In this document: positions 12,368-20,611 of the stretch, piece by piece
How the letters are laid out: each line of letters begins with the position of its first letter
Numbering within the stretch: the stretch's first letter is position 1
Virus record (IMG/VR): IMGVR_UViG_3300028550_003233
Location: 1-20,611 of that record
DNA from: a virus
Strand: one strand, 5' to 3'
Length of the DNA: 20,611 nucleotides
Translations under genes and position numbers: made by a program
The notes under the pieces: generated by a model
What the model was told of the DNA's origin: nothing
The model's database searches: none
Seen by the model: only the letters and a program-made list of their open reading frames with translations

Positions 12368-12607
12368 TCAGGCTAGTATTAAATCTCGTACACTGTATCC
12401 GAAAAAGAGTAGTGAGGCTAAAATGAGGGCTCGAAAGGACCCAGTGATAATCTTCTCTTTTAACAATTGCTTGAGTTCCTTCTCAGCTTTATGTTCTTCG
12501 ATTAGAACACGAAGATATTCATGCTCTATATTGTGCTGTTCCTTGTTCTTTTTATTGTCATCAGCTATTTGATTCAGTAGCTTCAGTATTTCCTTCTGAT
12601 TATCCAT
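12368..12607 (-). CDS. small coiled-coil protein with C-terminal membrane span; holin or lysis-accessory candidate
   Basis: The product has 79 residues. Residues 1-54 are highly charged and helical (LNQIADDNKKNKEQ, EEHKAEKELKQLLKEK). Residues about 58-74 form one hydrophobic span (FRALILASLLFFGYSV). This is the last gene of the late operon, a place where T7-like phages often carry lysis genes. A single C-terminal span would be atypical for the common two- or three-span holins, so a holin call is tentative. It could also be a virion or antiholin-like membrane protein. Confidence 0.7.
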   Translation of the reverse strand: MDNQKEILKLLNQIADDNKKNKEQHNIEHEYLRVLIEEHKAEKELKQLLKEKIITGSFRALILASLLFFGYSVRDLILA

Positions 12608-12627
12608 TCCAGCACCCTTAGTTCGTG

Positions 12628-15600
12628 TTATTCTGCCACGTTCTGAAGATCTTGCACATATTGAGGGGTTCTATCGTCAAACAGATATTCTTCTGCACCT
12701 GTGGCGAATGCGCCTGGTACAGCTATTTTAAGGGCAGCACGACCAAAGTCATCTAGATTAAGACTACCTTCGTCTATACTTGCCATTGCACTCTTAGCAG
12801 CGCCTTCACCGAACTTCCACATATCATTGATAATGGGTCCTGTGATCATCCTTCCAGCTCCGCCGGATCTTCCGCTAAATACCTCTTTAACCACGTCACC
12901 AGCAATACCTGCACCACCAGCGTTCATATAGGCACCTAGGTATCCAGCTGCGGATACGAGTTCATACTCTTCCCAGTCACCTGAGATCCACTTACTGAGC
13001 ATGTCACGAGGGGCACCTACGTATCCTATAGCACCCATTACGATTAATGGCTTGATATCACCCTCACGTATAATAGGTTCTACAATATTCTTCTTAATAA
13101 ATCCTGCTTGCCAGAGAGAGTAGCTCTTAAACATATAGAATGCTTTAGCCCAAGGACTCTGAGAGAGTAAAGGTTTATGAGCTTTACTTGCCTGGAAGTT
13201 TACAGTGTTAGAGAACCACTGTGATCCCCGTAGCATCTCTTCTTGAGAGATAGCGAGGGCAGGCTTAGGGGCACGTGGATCTATCGCGGTGTTAGGGTTG
13301 ATTCCCATTTCAGCTAACTGGTTTTGATACCTAATTAACTTCTTCTCCTGTCTTCTACTCAGGCCGTTAGAAGCCTTCTTAGTCAGAAGCTTAGCAGTAT
13401 TAGTAGAGATGTTCTCAATCATTGCCTTACCGATAGCAGCACCGAGGAGTCGTTGACCTTTCTCAATGGCTAAGAAGCCTGTGCCTCGGAGGAATGCGGT
13501 AGTGAACTTGGCCGAGTTACCGCCCATATCAGCCAGCAACTGCATCATTGTACCTTGATACGCAGCACCTGTAGCTTCAGCGAACTCTCTACCTTCTTTA
13601 GTGAAGAGGGATTGCAGACCCTTTGTGTATGCTGAAAGAGCCTCCACAGAAGAACCTGACATACGAGAGGTCAGAATAAGACCGTTAAAGGTTGCTTGTG
13701 GTACGTTTGCTACCTGAGCGAGGATAAGGTTGGTAGACTCTAACCCACTCATAATATTTAGGTAGGTATGGTTAGAATCATCTTTTAGTGCATTTTTAAC
13801 AACTTGAGATTCTGGACTACTAACAGCAGTGTAGTAGATCTCTCTAGCTTCTAGTCCACGGGCATTATTCAGCTTCTGTAGTTCTAAGAGGTCTTTACCA
13901 ACGTGACGACCATCCTTACCGAACCACTTGTTATATTGCACAGCAGTGTAGACTTCATCAAGGTACTTCTCTACAACAGCTTGTGTGTTGTGGACCATGA
14001 ATGGCTGTAGGGCTTCTTCCAGTTCATCAGGAATCTTACGCGCCTTAAATGATCCAGGCTTACCCGCACCAGCAGTCTTACCCTTCATCTGATAGATGTA
14101 GTCGATAGACTCTTTAGTTAGGCTGAAACTACCATCATCATTCTGCTTGTACCCACGATACTCTGATGTACCGTCACTCTTCTTCACCTTAGATATCTTA
14201 CGATCTCTTCCAGACAGTGCAGCTATTATGTTCTCAGCAGTTTGAGAGTTACCGAACTTATGGTTCTCTAGCACTTCATAGAAATGAGCCTTACCGCCTC
14301 TCGAATCCAAGTAGTTATGGTTATACACACGGTTAAGATAGATATCAGCGTTAGCCTTGAACTCAAGATACTCTTTCTGAGTAATCACACCTTCATCACG
14401 AGCAGCTTTCAGAGCATCAGATTGTACAGCACGTACGGTATTTGCCGCGCTCTTCTCTGCCTCTGTAAGCTGTGATTTAGGTAGGTAGCCCCTAAGGTAT
14501 GACTCAACGTTTAAATCGCTCTGAGAGCTCTTAGGGACGTCTCTGAAGGCCTTTGTGAGCCTAGTTACCTTCTCTTGGAGAACAACAGCTGTTGTCTCTT
14601 CCCATCTACGGATACGGGCAGCTACTCTCATCCCGTGGACACCCATGTTGTCTAGATAGATTGTTGGATCCTGGCCCCAATGCTGTAAGCCTACAGCTCT
14701 CCAGCTATTATGCCAGAAGCCACCACGTATCTCTTCACCCTTATTCAGGAGAGGGACATGTACACCTAGATCTGGCATGCTCTCATGACGGATAACGTCA
14801 CCAGAGTTAGTCATAGTAGAGGAAGCATAGCTATTCTCACCACGACGTGCTGCTAGTACAAGCTCTTCACGGTTACGATAAGGTGTTATAGGGTTAGGGC
14901 TTAAACCTAAAACATACTCATCCTTAACATCTGCACGGCGAGGTGAGTCAATAACTCTACCTTCTAGCCTAGCAGCTTTAACCTCTTCACTGATCTGACG
15001 AGGAATGATCTCGAGGTAATCATGTAGTATCTGATCTTGCTGGACCTTCATATCGTTGATGATATTACGTTCCATCTCATCCATCTTCACACTGAAAGGA
15101 CCAAGACCTTTAGACTCAGTAGCTGTACGAGGTGGGTGCGTAAGCAACCTATCAGGTATTGCCTTAACAGCTGCTTGTGTTTCTTTCAGAGCTTCTTTAG
15201 AGATCTCTAGCTTCTTCACATCCTGTGGAGCTAAGTCTTCCTTAAAGCGTAGCAAGGTTAGATCAATATCCTTAATGACTTGATAGGCAGTCAGGTGAGA
15301 CTTACCATTAAGTATACCGGTAGCAGAGGCTACTTGAGTCTTAAGAGCTTTCTTAGCACTAATCTTAAAGGTAGTATTGATCTCTTTAGCAACCTTTAAC
15401 GCTTGCTCGAAGGACATGATCTCCTCAACTATGCTAGCTGAAGTCTTATTAGTCATGGCCTGTAGGACATCATCAGCTGTAACTTTGATGTTCCGTGAAA
15501 CATTGGAAGTTACAGTCTTGGCTAGCTCAGTACCGCCACCAGTAAAGTGACCTAGTGTACCACCGAACAGACTAGTCAGGAGACCGGTTACTATTACTTC

Positions 15601-16410
15601 TGTAGGGTTGATTTCACCCTTAATGTATCCACGAGCAGCAGCATCAGTCACACCGATAGCACCACCGATGGCAGCACCAGCTTGGAAGCCTTTACCTACA
15701 GGGAGAGCTAAGGTAGGGTCCTTGACCTGACGCATAAAACTACCACCAGAGTAGTTACCACGATCAGCGAATCTCTCTACATGAGAATACTTCTGCTCAT
15801 GCTCCTCTCGAATAGCCTGAGTAATCATCTGCGCTCTCTCAGGAGGAGTTGAATCTTCCCATTGCTGGGCTGCTGGTGAGTCAGCTACTATACGTCTAGT
15901 AGCATCATTCAGTACATCATTAGCCATAGGAGTGTTAGCAACGACTGTGGCGAAACCCTCAGAGAGTGTCTTCTGTCCAGTCATAGAGGCGAACTTAGCG
16001 AACTGATAGTCTACACCTACGGCATTTAAGGCCATGTTAATAGGCGTGGTAATACCTTGATCGAGGTAGTTCAGAGGGTTGACTAGGGCAAGAGCACCCT
16101 CAGCAACATTCTTAAACTTCTCATCGAAGTCTTCACCACCGACAAGATTCTCAAGACCATCAGGACTCTCACTTGCAGCTATGATAGCACCCTTACCGAA
16201 GAGACTTTCCTCTTTATCATGGGCTCTATCATATCTAGCACTCCAAGATCTATCGACAGGCTCAGAAGTTATTTCACTTAGGTTTGCTTCTTCCAGCATC
16301 CCACGCATATCAGTATCTGAGAAGGGGAGTCCATTAGGTGAGTGACCTGCTCTCAGATCAGATGCCTCAACTAGCATTCTTTTCATTTCACTTTCAGAGA
16401 ACATGCTCAT
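12628..16410 (-). CDS. large internal virion / DNA ejection protein (T7 gp16-like by size and position)
   Basis: The product has 1260 residues (T7 gp16 has 1318), lies last among three large late genes and is mostly helical, which fits the biggest ejection protein of a podovirus that crosses the cell envelope ahead of the DNA. No lytic transglycosylase motif was found, unlike T7 gp16, so any wall-cutting activity would be elsewhere. Gly/Ala-rich hydrophobic patches occur, for example GFQAGAAIGGAIGV and PLIVMGAIGYVGAP. The N-terminus carries two copies of a short helix motif (residues 4-17 and 30-43). ATG 16410 has GAGG nine bases upstream; a second Met at residue 3 is possible. The role is inferred from size and order, not from a recognised domain. 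Confidence 0.75.
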   Translation of the reverse strand: MSMFSESEMKRMLVEASDLRAGHSPNGLPFSDTDMRGMLEEANLSEITSEPVDRSWSARYDRAHDKEESLFGKGAIIAASESPDGLENLVGGEDFDEKFKNVAEGALALVNPLNYLDQGITTPINMALNAVGVDYQFAKFASMTGQKTLSEGFATVVANTPMANDVLNDATRRIVADSPAAQQWEDSTPPERAQMITQAIREEHEQKYSHVERFADRGNYSGGSFMRQVKDPTLALPVGKGFQAGAAIGGAIGVTDAAARGYIKGEINPTEVIVTGLLTSLFGGTLGHFTGGGTELAKTVTSNVSRNIKVTADDVLQAMTNKTSASIVEEIMSFEQALKVAKEINTTFKISAKKALKTQVASATGILNGKSHLTAYQVIKDIDLTLLRFKEDLAPQDVKKLEISKEALKETQAAVKAIPDRLLTHPPRTATESKGLGPFSVKMDEMERNIINDMKVQQDQILHDYLEIIPRQISEEVKAARLEGRVIDSPRRADVKDEYVLGLSPNPITPYRNREELVLAARRGENSYASSTMTNSGDVIRHESMPDLGVHVPLLNKGEEIRGGFWHNSWRAVGLQHWGQDPTIYLDNMGVHGMRVAARIRRWEETTAVVLQEKVTRLTKAFRDVPKSSQSDLNVESYLRGYLPKSQLTEAEKSAANTVRAVQSDALKAARDEGVITQKEYLEFKANADIYLNRVYNHNYLDSRGGKAHFYEVLENHKFGNSQTAENIIAALSGRDRKISKVKKSDGTSEYRGYKQNDDGSFSLTKESIDYIYQMKGKTAGAGKPGSFKARKIPDELEEALQPFMVHNTQAVVEKYLDEVYTAVQYNKWFGKDGRHVGKDLLELQKLNNARGLEAREIYYTAVSSPESQVVKNALKDDSNHTYLNIMSGLESTNLILAQVANVPQATFNGLILTSRMSGSSVEALSAYTKGLQSLFTKEGREFAEATGAAYQGTMMQLLADMGGNSAKFTTAFLRGTGFLAIEKGQRLLGAAIGKAMIENISTNTAKLLTKKASNGLSRRQEKKLIRYQNQLAEMGINPNTAIDPRAPKPALAISQEEMLRGSQWFSNTVNFQASKAHKPLLSQSPWAKAFYMFKSYSLWQAGFIKKNIVEPIIREGDIKPLIVMGAIGYVGAPRDMLSKWISGDWEEYELVSAAGYLGAYMNAGGAGIAGDVVKEVFSGRSGGAGRMITGPIINDMWKFGEGAAKSAMASIDEGSLNLDDFGRAALKIAVPGAFATGAEEYLFDDRTPQYVQDLQNVAE

Positions 16411-16412
16411 GT

Positions 16413-17876
16413 TTAATTACCTCTATACAGGCGTTTATTCCCACTACCCACACTCTTCTTACTTTTCTTTCTTTTCTGGAACTCAGATCCAGTAACCATG
16501 CCACGAACAACAGGATTACCATAGTACTCCATAATCAGCATCTGTTTCGTCGTATCTTCTATCATCTTATCAGCTTTCTCACGAGAGATCTTACCTTCCT
16601 CTACTCCCCTTAAGAGTCTCTGAACTTCCGGCTTCTTATACAGTATATCCCAGATCTGACCCACATTCTCTACTATCACAGGATCAGGACTTCTCATCAT
16701 CTCATTAGCGAAGATCTGCTGATCCTTTATAAGCTTCTTAGTTTTGAGAGCTTGCGGTTCACCGTCTAGCGTAGTCATAGAGACTACGTGCTCTAGAGCT
16801 TTCATACGATACTCATCAGGATTCAGAGGACGCAGATGAGGATTCTCTCGCCACTGTCCAGGAGTCATAGAGTTCCAGCGAAATGTATCAGCATCTACAA
16901 GCTTAGTGTATTGTTTCTGAAGAGCTACACCGAACTTAAGGGATAGGCTCTCCATCTTGATACCACCAATTTGCTTACTCTTCATCTCTTTAGTAGTTAT
17001 GTCCTTATCCAGAAGCAGCTTAGTTAGTACACTACGAGCCGAAATGGTAGCCTGAGTTAGTTCCTTGTCACCCATACCTCGACTATAAATCTTCTGCACA
17101 GTCTCTGCATCAAACTTACCACCTGCAGTAATAGTGTCTTCTCTTAACTGCGAAGCTTTTGTTTTGGCCTTCTCATCTTTTATACTCTGCTCCTCGACTT
17201 TTCGTGCAATCCGTGCATCGTGGTCAGCATCCTCCTGAGCAATCCGTGCATCGTGGTCAGCTTTCTTCTTAGCAATCCGTGCATCGTAGTCAGCTTGCTC
17301 TTTAGCAATCCGTGCATCGTAGTCAGCTTGCTCTTTAGCAATCTGCGCATCTCTTGCATCACCACGGATATCTATATTTTCCTGCTGAGTCTTTAACGCT
17401 GCATCGCTTACAGACTTCTCATCGTGCTTATAGCCAAAGGTCGCAGACTCTTGTATCTGAGAGGCATAGGCAGACAGGTTTCCAATTCCACCTGGAATAT
17501 TATTCAGTATCTCTTCTGGAGAGGCATTAAGGCTTGAACTCAGTGAGTGCAAAACATTCTCAACTCCATTTTGATCACCACTATTCATTAAGTTTGAAAG
17601 GTACTTACCGTTAGTGCTAAAGTAATCCTGTACACCAGCAGTGATGCCATTAAGGCGCGTAGCCTCATCTGTCTGCACTTTCAGTGCAGCTTCTTGCTGC
17701 TTTGTCTGAGCTTCTAACGACTTCATGTGCATCTCTTGCTCACGTTGACGTAGAAGCTGATCATTCATAGCTAAGGTTTGAAGCTCAGCCATAGGGTCTT
17801 TCCCTGCACGTGCAGCTCTCATACCAAAATCTACTCGGCCAAGGGCTGTCTGTGGTGTGTATTGTCCAATAGCCAT
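16413..17876 (-). CDS. putative internal virion protein with long coiled coil
   Basis: The product has 487 residues and starts after AGGAGGA at 17884-17890 on the minus strand. The N-terminal third is helical and Gln-rich (LLRQREQEMHMKSLEAQTKQ). Residues 176-230 hold five 11-residue repeats of the form DARIAKEQADY. The C-terminal half is helical with no catalytic motif, and the end is basic (KRKKSKKSVGSG). It sits between the other two putative ejection proteins, the position of gp15 in T7 (747 residues), with stop and start codons two bases apart. A DNA-ejection role is inferred from context. Confidence 0.7.
   Translation of the reverse strand: MAIGQYTPQTALGRVDFGMRAARAGKDPMAELQTLAMNDQLLRQREQEMHMKSLEAQTKQQEAALKVQTDEATRLNGITAGVQDYFSTNGKYLSNLMNSGDQNGVENVLHSLSSSLNASPEEILNNIPGGIGNLSAYASQIQESATFGYKHDEKSVSDAALKTQQENIDIRGDARDAQIAKEQADYDARIAKEQADYDARIAKKKADHDARIAQEDADHDARIARKVEEQSIKDEKAKTKASQLREDTITAGGKFDAETVQKIYSRGMGDKELTQATISARSVLTKLLLDKDITTKEMKSKQIGGIKMESLSLKFGVALQKQYTKLVDADTFRWNSMTPGQWRENPHLRPLNPDEYRMKALEHVVSMTTLDGEPQALKTKKLIKDQQIFANEMMRSPDPVIVENVGQIWDILYKKPEVQRLLRGVEEGKISREKADKMIEDTTKQMLIMEYYGNPVVRGMVTGSEFQKRKKSKKSVGSGNKRLYRGN
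17187..17351 (-). repeat. five 33-bp / 11-residue tandem repeats
   Basis: On the + strand the block GCAATCCGTGCATCG starts at 17206, 17239, 17272 and 17305, and a degenerate copy starts at 17338, exactly 33 bases apart each time. The encoded units are DAQIAKEQADY, DARIAKEQADY, DARIAKKKADH, DARIAQEDADH and DARIARKVEEQ. The central units are nearly identical in DNA, suggesting recent duplication. An 11-residue period fits three helical turns, as in hendecad coiled coils. Confidence 0.9.
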
Positions 17877-17877
17877 C

Positions 17878-20472
17878 TTATAATCCTCCTACCCATGCAT
17901 CCATGTAACCACTGCCATAACCTGCTTGAGAAGATCCAAGATTGCTACTCTGGTTGTAATTACTATTATAGCCACTGTTGTTGAAGAGACCGCCTTCCCC
18001 GAATGCACTACCTAGTAAGGATAGACCACCACTGACCATGTTAGCCATGTTCGACTGAGATTGACCTACAGCTGCTTGTGTTCCAGCTACGTTAGCACCT
18101 ATCTGAGGGTTCACTTGTCCCCACTGAGAGTTAAATTTGTCAACTCCAGGGGTTAACATTGCTTGTAGTTGACCCATACTGTTACGGTTATTGACTAGGT
18201 TCTGTCCACGTTGCATCTGTAAGTCAGCTGCGGATGAACCATACCGTTGACGATAGTTAGCTCGGTTCATACCATGCTGATTCTGAATATCAGCCATGTT
18301 CCGACCAAAGTCACCTGCAAGGTTAGCCCTATCCTGACCATAGCCACTTGCAAGGTTAGCCATATTCAAGCCCTGAGAAGATGCGAGATCTGCCAAAGAA
18401 CCACGTCCCTGCGCTAGCTGTAGACCATAGTCACTTTCTAAGTTAGCTAGGCTACCACGTGCTTCTACACCTGCTTGACCGAAGTTACTCAGCTGATCCA
18501 TATGAGTATCGAAGTACTGCTGTGCAAGGCCCTGAGCACGCTCCTGAAGCTCGATAGCGGCACGACCGGACCTAGAGCCCCCAGTACCTGCTAAACCTCT
18601 CTCAGCGCCTCTCATGGCTTCTTCCATACGGAACTTATATCCTTCTGATTGCTCTAGACTCGCCTGATGTCCGCCTATACCTAGGAGTCCCATCTGACGC
18701 TTACGTGTAGCATCGGACTCATTAATCATAGGACCTAGTGCTTGGCGGCTCCGATCACGAGAACCACGTAGTTCTCTTAGGGCTGCATTAAGATCTGAAC
18801 GAGCAGTCTTATACCCTCTGCCAAGATCTCCACGACCAGTACTATACCCTTGCGCTAGAGCCCCACGACCAGTATCATAACCACCCTGGAGAGCTGTACG
18901 TGCACCTGCGGCACCTTCGTTCAGGTTAGCAAAGCCTCGATTAAACTGATCTCCAAGACGCCTAGTAGCTGTAGCTTGGGTATTCTCGAGATCTTGTCTA
19001 TTCTGACCTCCCATGGTACGGATTTCATCACGGACCTGTCCACGTTCCTTATTAATAGCTTGCTGCTGAGCTATACGGAGACCGAGAGTCTTATCTGCCA
19101 TACTGAACTGACGTTGAGTCTGAGCTTTCGATTGAGTATACTGCTGCTCAGCGACCTTATTCGCTTTCTTAGCTGCACTCTTCTGTGCTGATGCACCTTG
19201 GAGCTGTCCATAGATGCTGGCAGCTTGACCTGCTGCACCGAGGATATTCCCCCAGTCTGCTCCGCCACTAGCAGTGGTGAAGTAATTTGTTGCTGTATCC
19301 CATAAACTCATATTTGTTCCACCTGCTGCTGCTGCTGCTTTTGCTGCTTTTGCTGCTCTTGTATTGGCTGCTGCTTTTTCCATCAGGCCTGTTGCCTGCA
19401 TGAAGCCACCCTGGAGGCCTCCAGTGATACCGCCCATTGCTGCGCCTTTAAACATAGCGCTTGTTGACTCTGTACCTGAACCTGCTACATTAGCAAAGCC
19501 CATTACGGCACCTGTTGTAGCGCCACCTGCGATAGCTCCACCAAGGGTCTGTACACCACCGGCCGCAACCTGTGCTGCGGTTAAACCACCTGCTGCGGTT
19601 GTTGCTAGTGGAGCTAGTACTCCAGCAGTTATAACACCACCAACAACACCTGCTATTGCATCTGCTGCCTTGAAGAACTTTCTCTGACTTGCAGTGACTT
19701 TCCTTCCAGTGTGCTTCTCGTAATCGCTAAACGACTTCTGAGAAGGACCGCCCATCTGTGTAGTGAGAGGTTTTATATCATCACCCGTGAGGGTGTTCCA
19801 GAGCTTAGATGATAGAGGAGATGCCATTAAGAGACGCTTAGGGTTGCGTAACCCCGTCTTCAGCATGTCAATGCCTATACCAATGATACCGCCTATACCA
19901 GACTTCTTACGAGACTTCTTGCTGTGGTAAGCCTGCTGCTCCCGATCTTTCTTAGCCATCGCGTAGGAGTAGTCTTTAGCATAGGTCATCGTACTATAAG
20001 TGTACCCACCTGGTACCAGACCCTTCGCCTTCTGCCACTCTTCATAGACCTCTTTAGGAGGACCCATGGCGTGAGGGAACGTCTCTTTCCAAGTCTTAAC
20101 AGTATCTCGGAAAACTATAGTAGCGCCTTTCTTACCTAGTAGTTTATTCTGTCCCGACTTATAGAACCAGTCCCTATTTATTGCAGCTTTACCACGAGGT
20201 GCGGTAGGGCCCTTCCTATGACTGGCTAGGTACTTACTGTAGCCACCACCGTATCCACGCTGCATGTACTCCGTCACGCCCATGCCTCTACCTTTGGCAT
20301 CGGACTTCAGCCACTCAGGTCGGGTTAACGCTGGCTTCTTCTTACTCTTTTCCGTATTAGACTTAGTGAGTTTTGCCATGTAGGAGTCGGAGATCTTAGA
20401 CCCAGCTCGGGTCTTCGACATTATCCTCTGGCCTATATCATACGCAGCCTGTGCGTGTGCTTGACGGCCCAT
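17878..20472 (-). CDS. putative internal virion protein with gp14-like C-terminal part
   Basis: The product has 864 residues. Residues 1-190 are basic and polar with Tyr and Gly (RGYGGGYSKY). Residues about 270-350 are a long Gly/Ala/Val hydrophobic stretch (IAGVVGGVITAGVLAPLA). An Ala/Lys run at 371-384 follows. From M388 the sequence (SLWDTATNYF, ILGAAGQAASIYGQLQGASA, KSAAKKANKVAEQQY) resembles the start of podovirus ejection proteins such as T7 gp14, then becomes a Gln/Gly/Asn-rich helix with two blocks of 11-residue repeats (525-568 and 694-770) and a Gly/Asn/Ser-rich end. It is the first of three ejection-type genes. A fusion of an extra N-terminal module to a gp14-like protein is inferred. 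Start ATG 20472 has GGAG upstream. Confidence 0.7.
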   Translation of the reverse strand: MGRQAHAQAAYDIGQRIMSKTRAGSKISDSYMAKLTKSNTEKSKKKPALTRPEWLKSDAKGRGMGVTEYMQRGYGGGYSKYLASHRKGPTAPRGKAAINRDWFYKSGQNKLLGKKGATIVFRDTVKTWKETFPHAMGPPKEVYEEWQKAKGLVPGGYTYSTMTYAKDYSYAMAKKDREQQAYHSKKSRKKSGIGGIIGIGIDMLKTGLRNPKRLLMASPLSSKLWNTLTGDDIKPLTTQMGGPSQKSFSDYEKHTGRKVTASQRKFFKAADAIAGVVGGVITAGVLAPLATTAAGGLTAAQVAAGGVQTLGGAIAGGATTGAVMGFANVAGSGTESTSAMFKGAAMGGITGGLQGGFMQATGLMEKAAANTRAAKAAKAAAAAGGTNMSLWDTATNYFTTASGGADWGNILGAAGQAASIYGQLQGASAQKSAAKKANKVAEQQYTQSKAQTQRQFSMADKTLGLRIAQQQAINKERGQVRDEIRTMGGQNRQDLENTQATATRRLGDQFNRGFANLNEGAAGARTALQGGYDTGRGALAQGYSTGRGDLGRGYKTARSDLNAALRELRGSRDRSRQALGPMINESDATRKRQMGLLGIGGHQASLEQSEGYKFRMEEAMRGAERGLAGTGGSRSGRAAIELQERAQGLAQQYFDTHMDQLSNFGQAGVEARGSLANLESDYGLQLAQGRGSLADLASSQGLNMANLASGYGQDRANLAGDFGRNMADIQNQHGMNRANYRQRYGSSAADLQMQRGQNLVNNRNSMGQLQAMLTPGVDKFNSQWGQVNPQIGANVAGTQAAVGQSQSNMANMVSGGLSLLGSAFGEGGLFNNSGYNSNYNQSSNLGSSQAGYGSGYMDAWVGGL
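18163..18393 (-). repeat. seven 11-residue protein repeats in the 864-residue virion protein
   Basis: Residues 694-770 divide into seven consecutive 11-residue units: ADLASSQGLNM, ANLASGYGQDR, ANLAGDFGRNM, ADIQNQHGMNR, ANYRQRYGSSA, ADLQMQRGQNL and VNNRNSMGQLQ. A or V comes first, N or D second, and G is fixed at position 8. The DNA copies have diverged, so this is an older repeat than the one in the downstream gene. Confidence 0.85.
18769..18900 (-). repeat. four 11-residue protein repeats, second block in the same protein
   Basis: Residues 525-568 read as RTALQGGYDTG, RGALAQGYSTG, RGDLGRGYKTA and RSDLNAALREL. R at position 1, L at position 4 and GY at 7-8 recur in the first three. The period equals that of the other block and of the neighbouring 487-residue protein. 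Confidence 0.8.
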
Positions 20473-20475
20473 AGC

Positions 20476-20611
20476 TTATAACTCCGAGTCTGCTGTCCAT
20501 CTACAACCAAAGAAGCCGCGCGCTGCAGTGCCTGTAGCTACTCGCTGTTCTCTAAAGTAATGTGTACTAACTGATGCTGACCCTGGTGTAGTGCCAAAAT
20601 TAGACGCACTT
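20476..20611 (-). CDS. C-terminal end of an unidentified virion gene (partial)
   Basis: On the minus strand a frame is open from the window edge to TAA at 20478-20476, giving the last 44 residues. They include ASNFGTTPGSASVST and end ARGFFGCRWTADSEL. The stop lies three bases before the start of the 864-residue gene, in the same operon direction. It is probably a structural protein by position. The family cannot be told from this fragment. Confidence 0.6.
   Translation of the reverse strand, partial: SASNFGTTPGSASVSTHYFREQRVATGTAARGFFGCRWTADSEL

Noticed and set aside
12628-16410. Search for a lytic transglycosylase domain in the gp16-sized protein
   Set aside because: No Glu-Ser motif or other SLT signature was recognisable, so no enzymatic role is claimed.
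17206-17360. Regular 33-bp spacing considered as a CRISPR array
   Set aside because: The units are contiguous with no unique spacers and keep an 11-codon protein pattern, so it is a coding repeat.
17180-17365. Alternative minus-strand frame with repeated LTTMHGLL-type units
   Set aside because: The repetition simply reflects the 33-bp DNA repeat read in a second frame. It has no ribosome site and lies wholly inside the 487-residue gene.
19364-19687. Plus-strand open frame of 107 codons, rich in Ala and Pro
   Set aside because: Antisense shadow of the Gly/Ala-rich part of the 864-residue gene; GC-skewed repeats create the long frame.

Overview
The window looks like part of the genome of a tailed double-stranded DNA phage with a T7-type replication module, probably a podovirus. 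The evidence is a T7-like primase-helicase, a family A DNA polymerase with a 3'-5' exonuclease domain, a gp6-like 5' exonuclease, a gp3-like endonuclease I, a likely single-strand binding protein, and three large adjacent genes resembling internal virion (DNA ejection) proteins. No phage RNA polymerase, integrase, capsid, portal or terminase gene is visible here. The layout recalls RNA-polymerase-lacking T7-like groups such as the cobavirus/Zobellviridae type, but that placement is inference. Genes are tightly packed, often with stop and start codons overlapping by 1-4 bases.

Left part (1-4762, + strand): a run of small, mostly unrecognised genes, several with hydrophobic segments. The notable item is a SleB-type cell wall hydrolase. 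Its reading frame opens in the -1 frame just before the end of a short Sec-signal-bearing gene, and a perfectly phased slippery heptamer lies in the 16-base interval where both frames are open. A frameshift would make an exported lytic enzyme of about 252 residues. A stretch of about 0.56 kb (2485-3047) has no plausible gene but is rich in hairpins, and it begins with a sequence that matches a tRNA T-arm exactly.

Middle part (4963-12253, + strand): the replication and nucleotide metabolism cluster, in the order primase-helicase, MazG-like pyrophosphohydrolase, DNA polymerase, putative SSB, 5' exonuclease, endonuclease I. Very small reading frames fill the gaps between these enzymes. Seven of them, 28-49 codons long, encode cysteine-rich proteins, most of them CxxC...CxxC zinc-ribbon type. 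They are easily missed by gene finders.

A strong bidirectional terminator (12310-12349) separates the two arms. Right part (12368-20611, - strand): late structural genes read right to left. They are the tail end of an unidentified virion gene, an 864-residue putative ejection protein with two blocks of 11-residue repeats, a 487-residue coiled-coil protein with its own 11-residue/33-bp repeats, a 1260-residue large internal virion protein, and a small protein with a C-terminal membrane segment that could be a holin or other lysis accessory. All function calls rest on motifs read by eye. No database search was possible.
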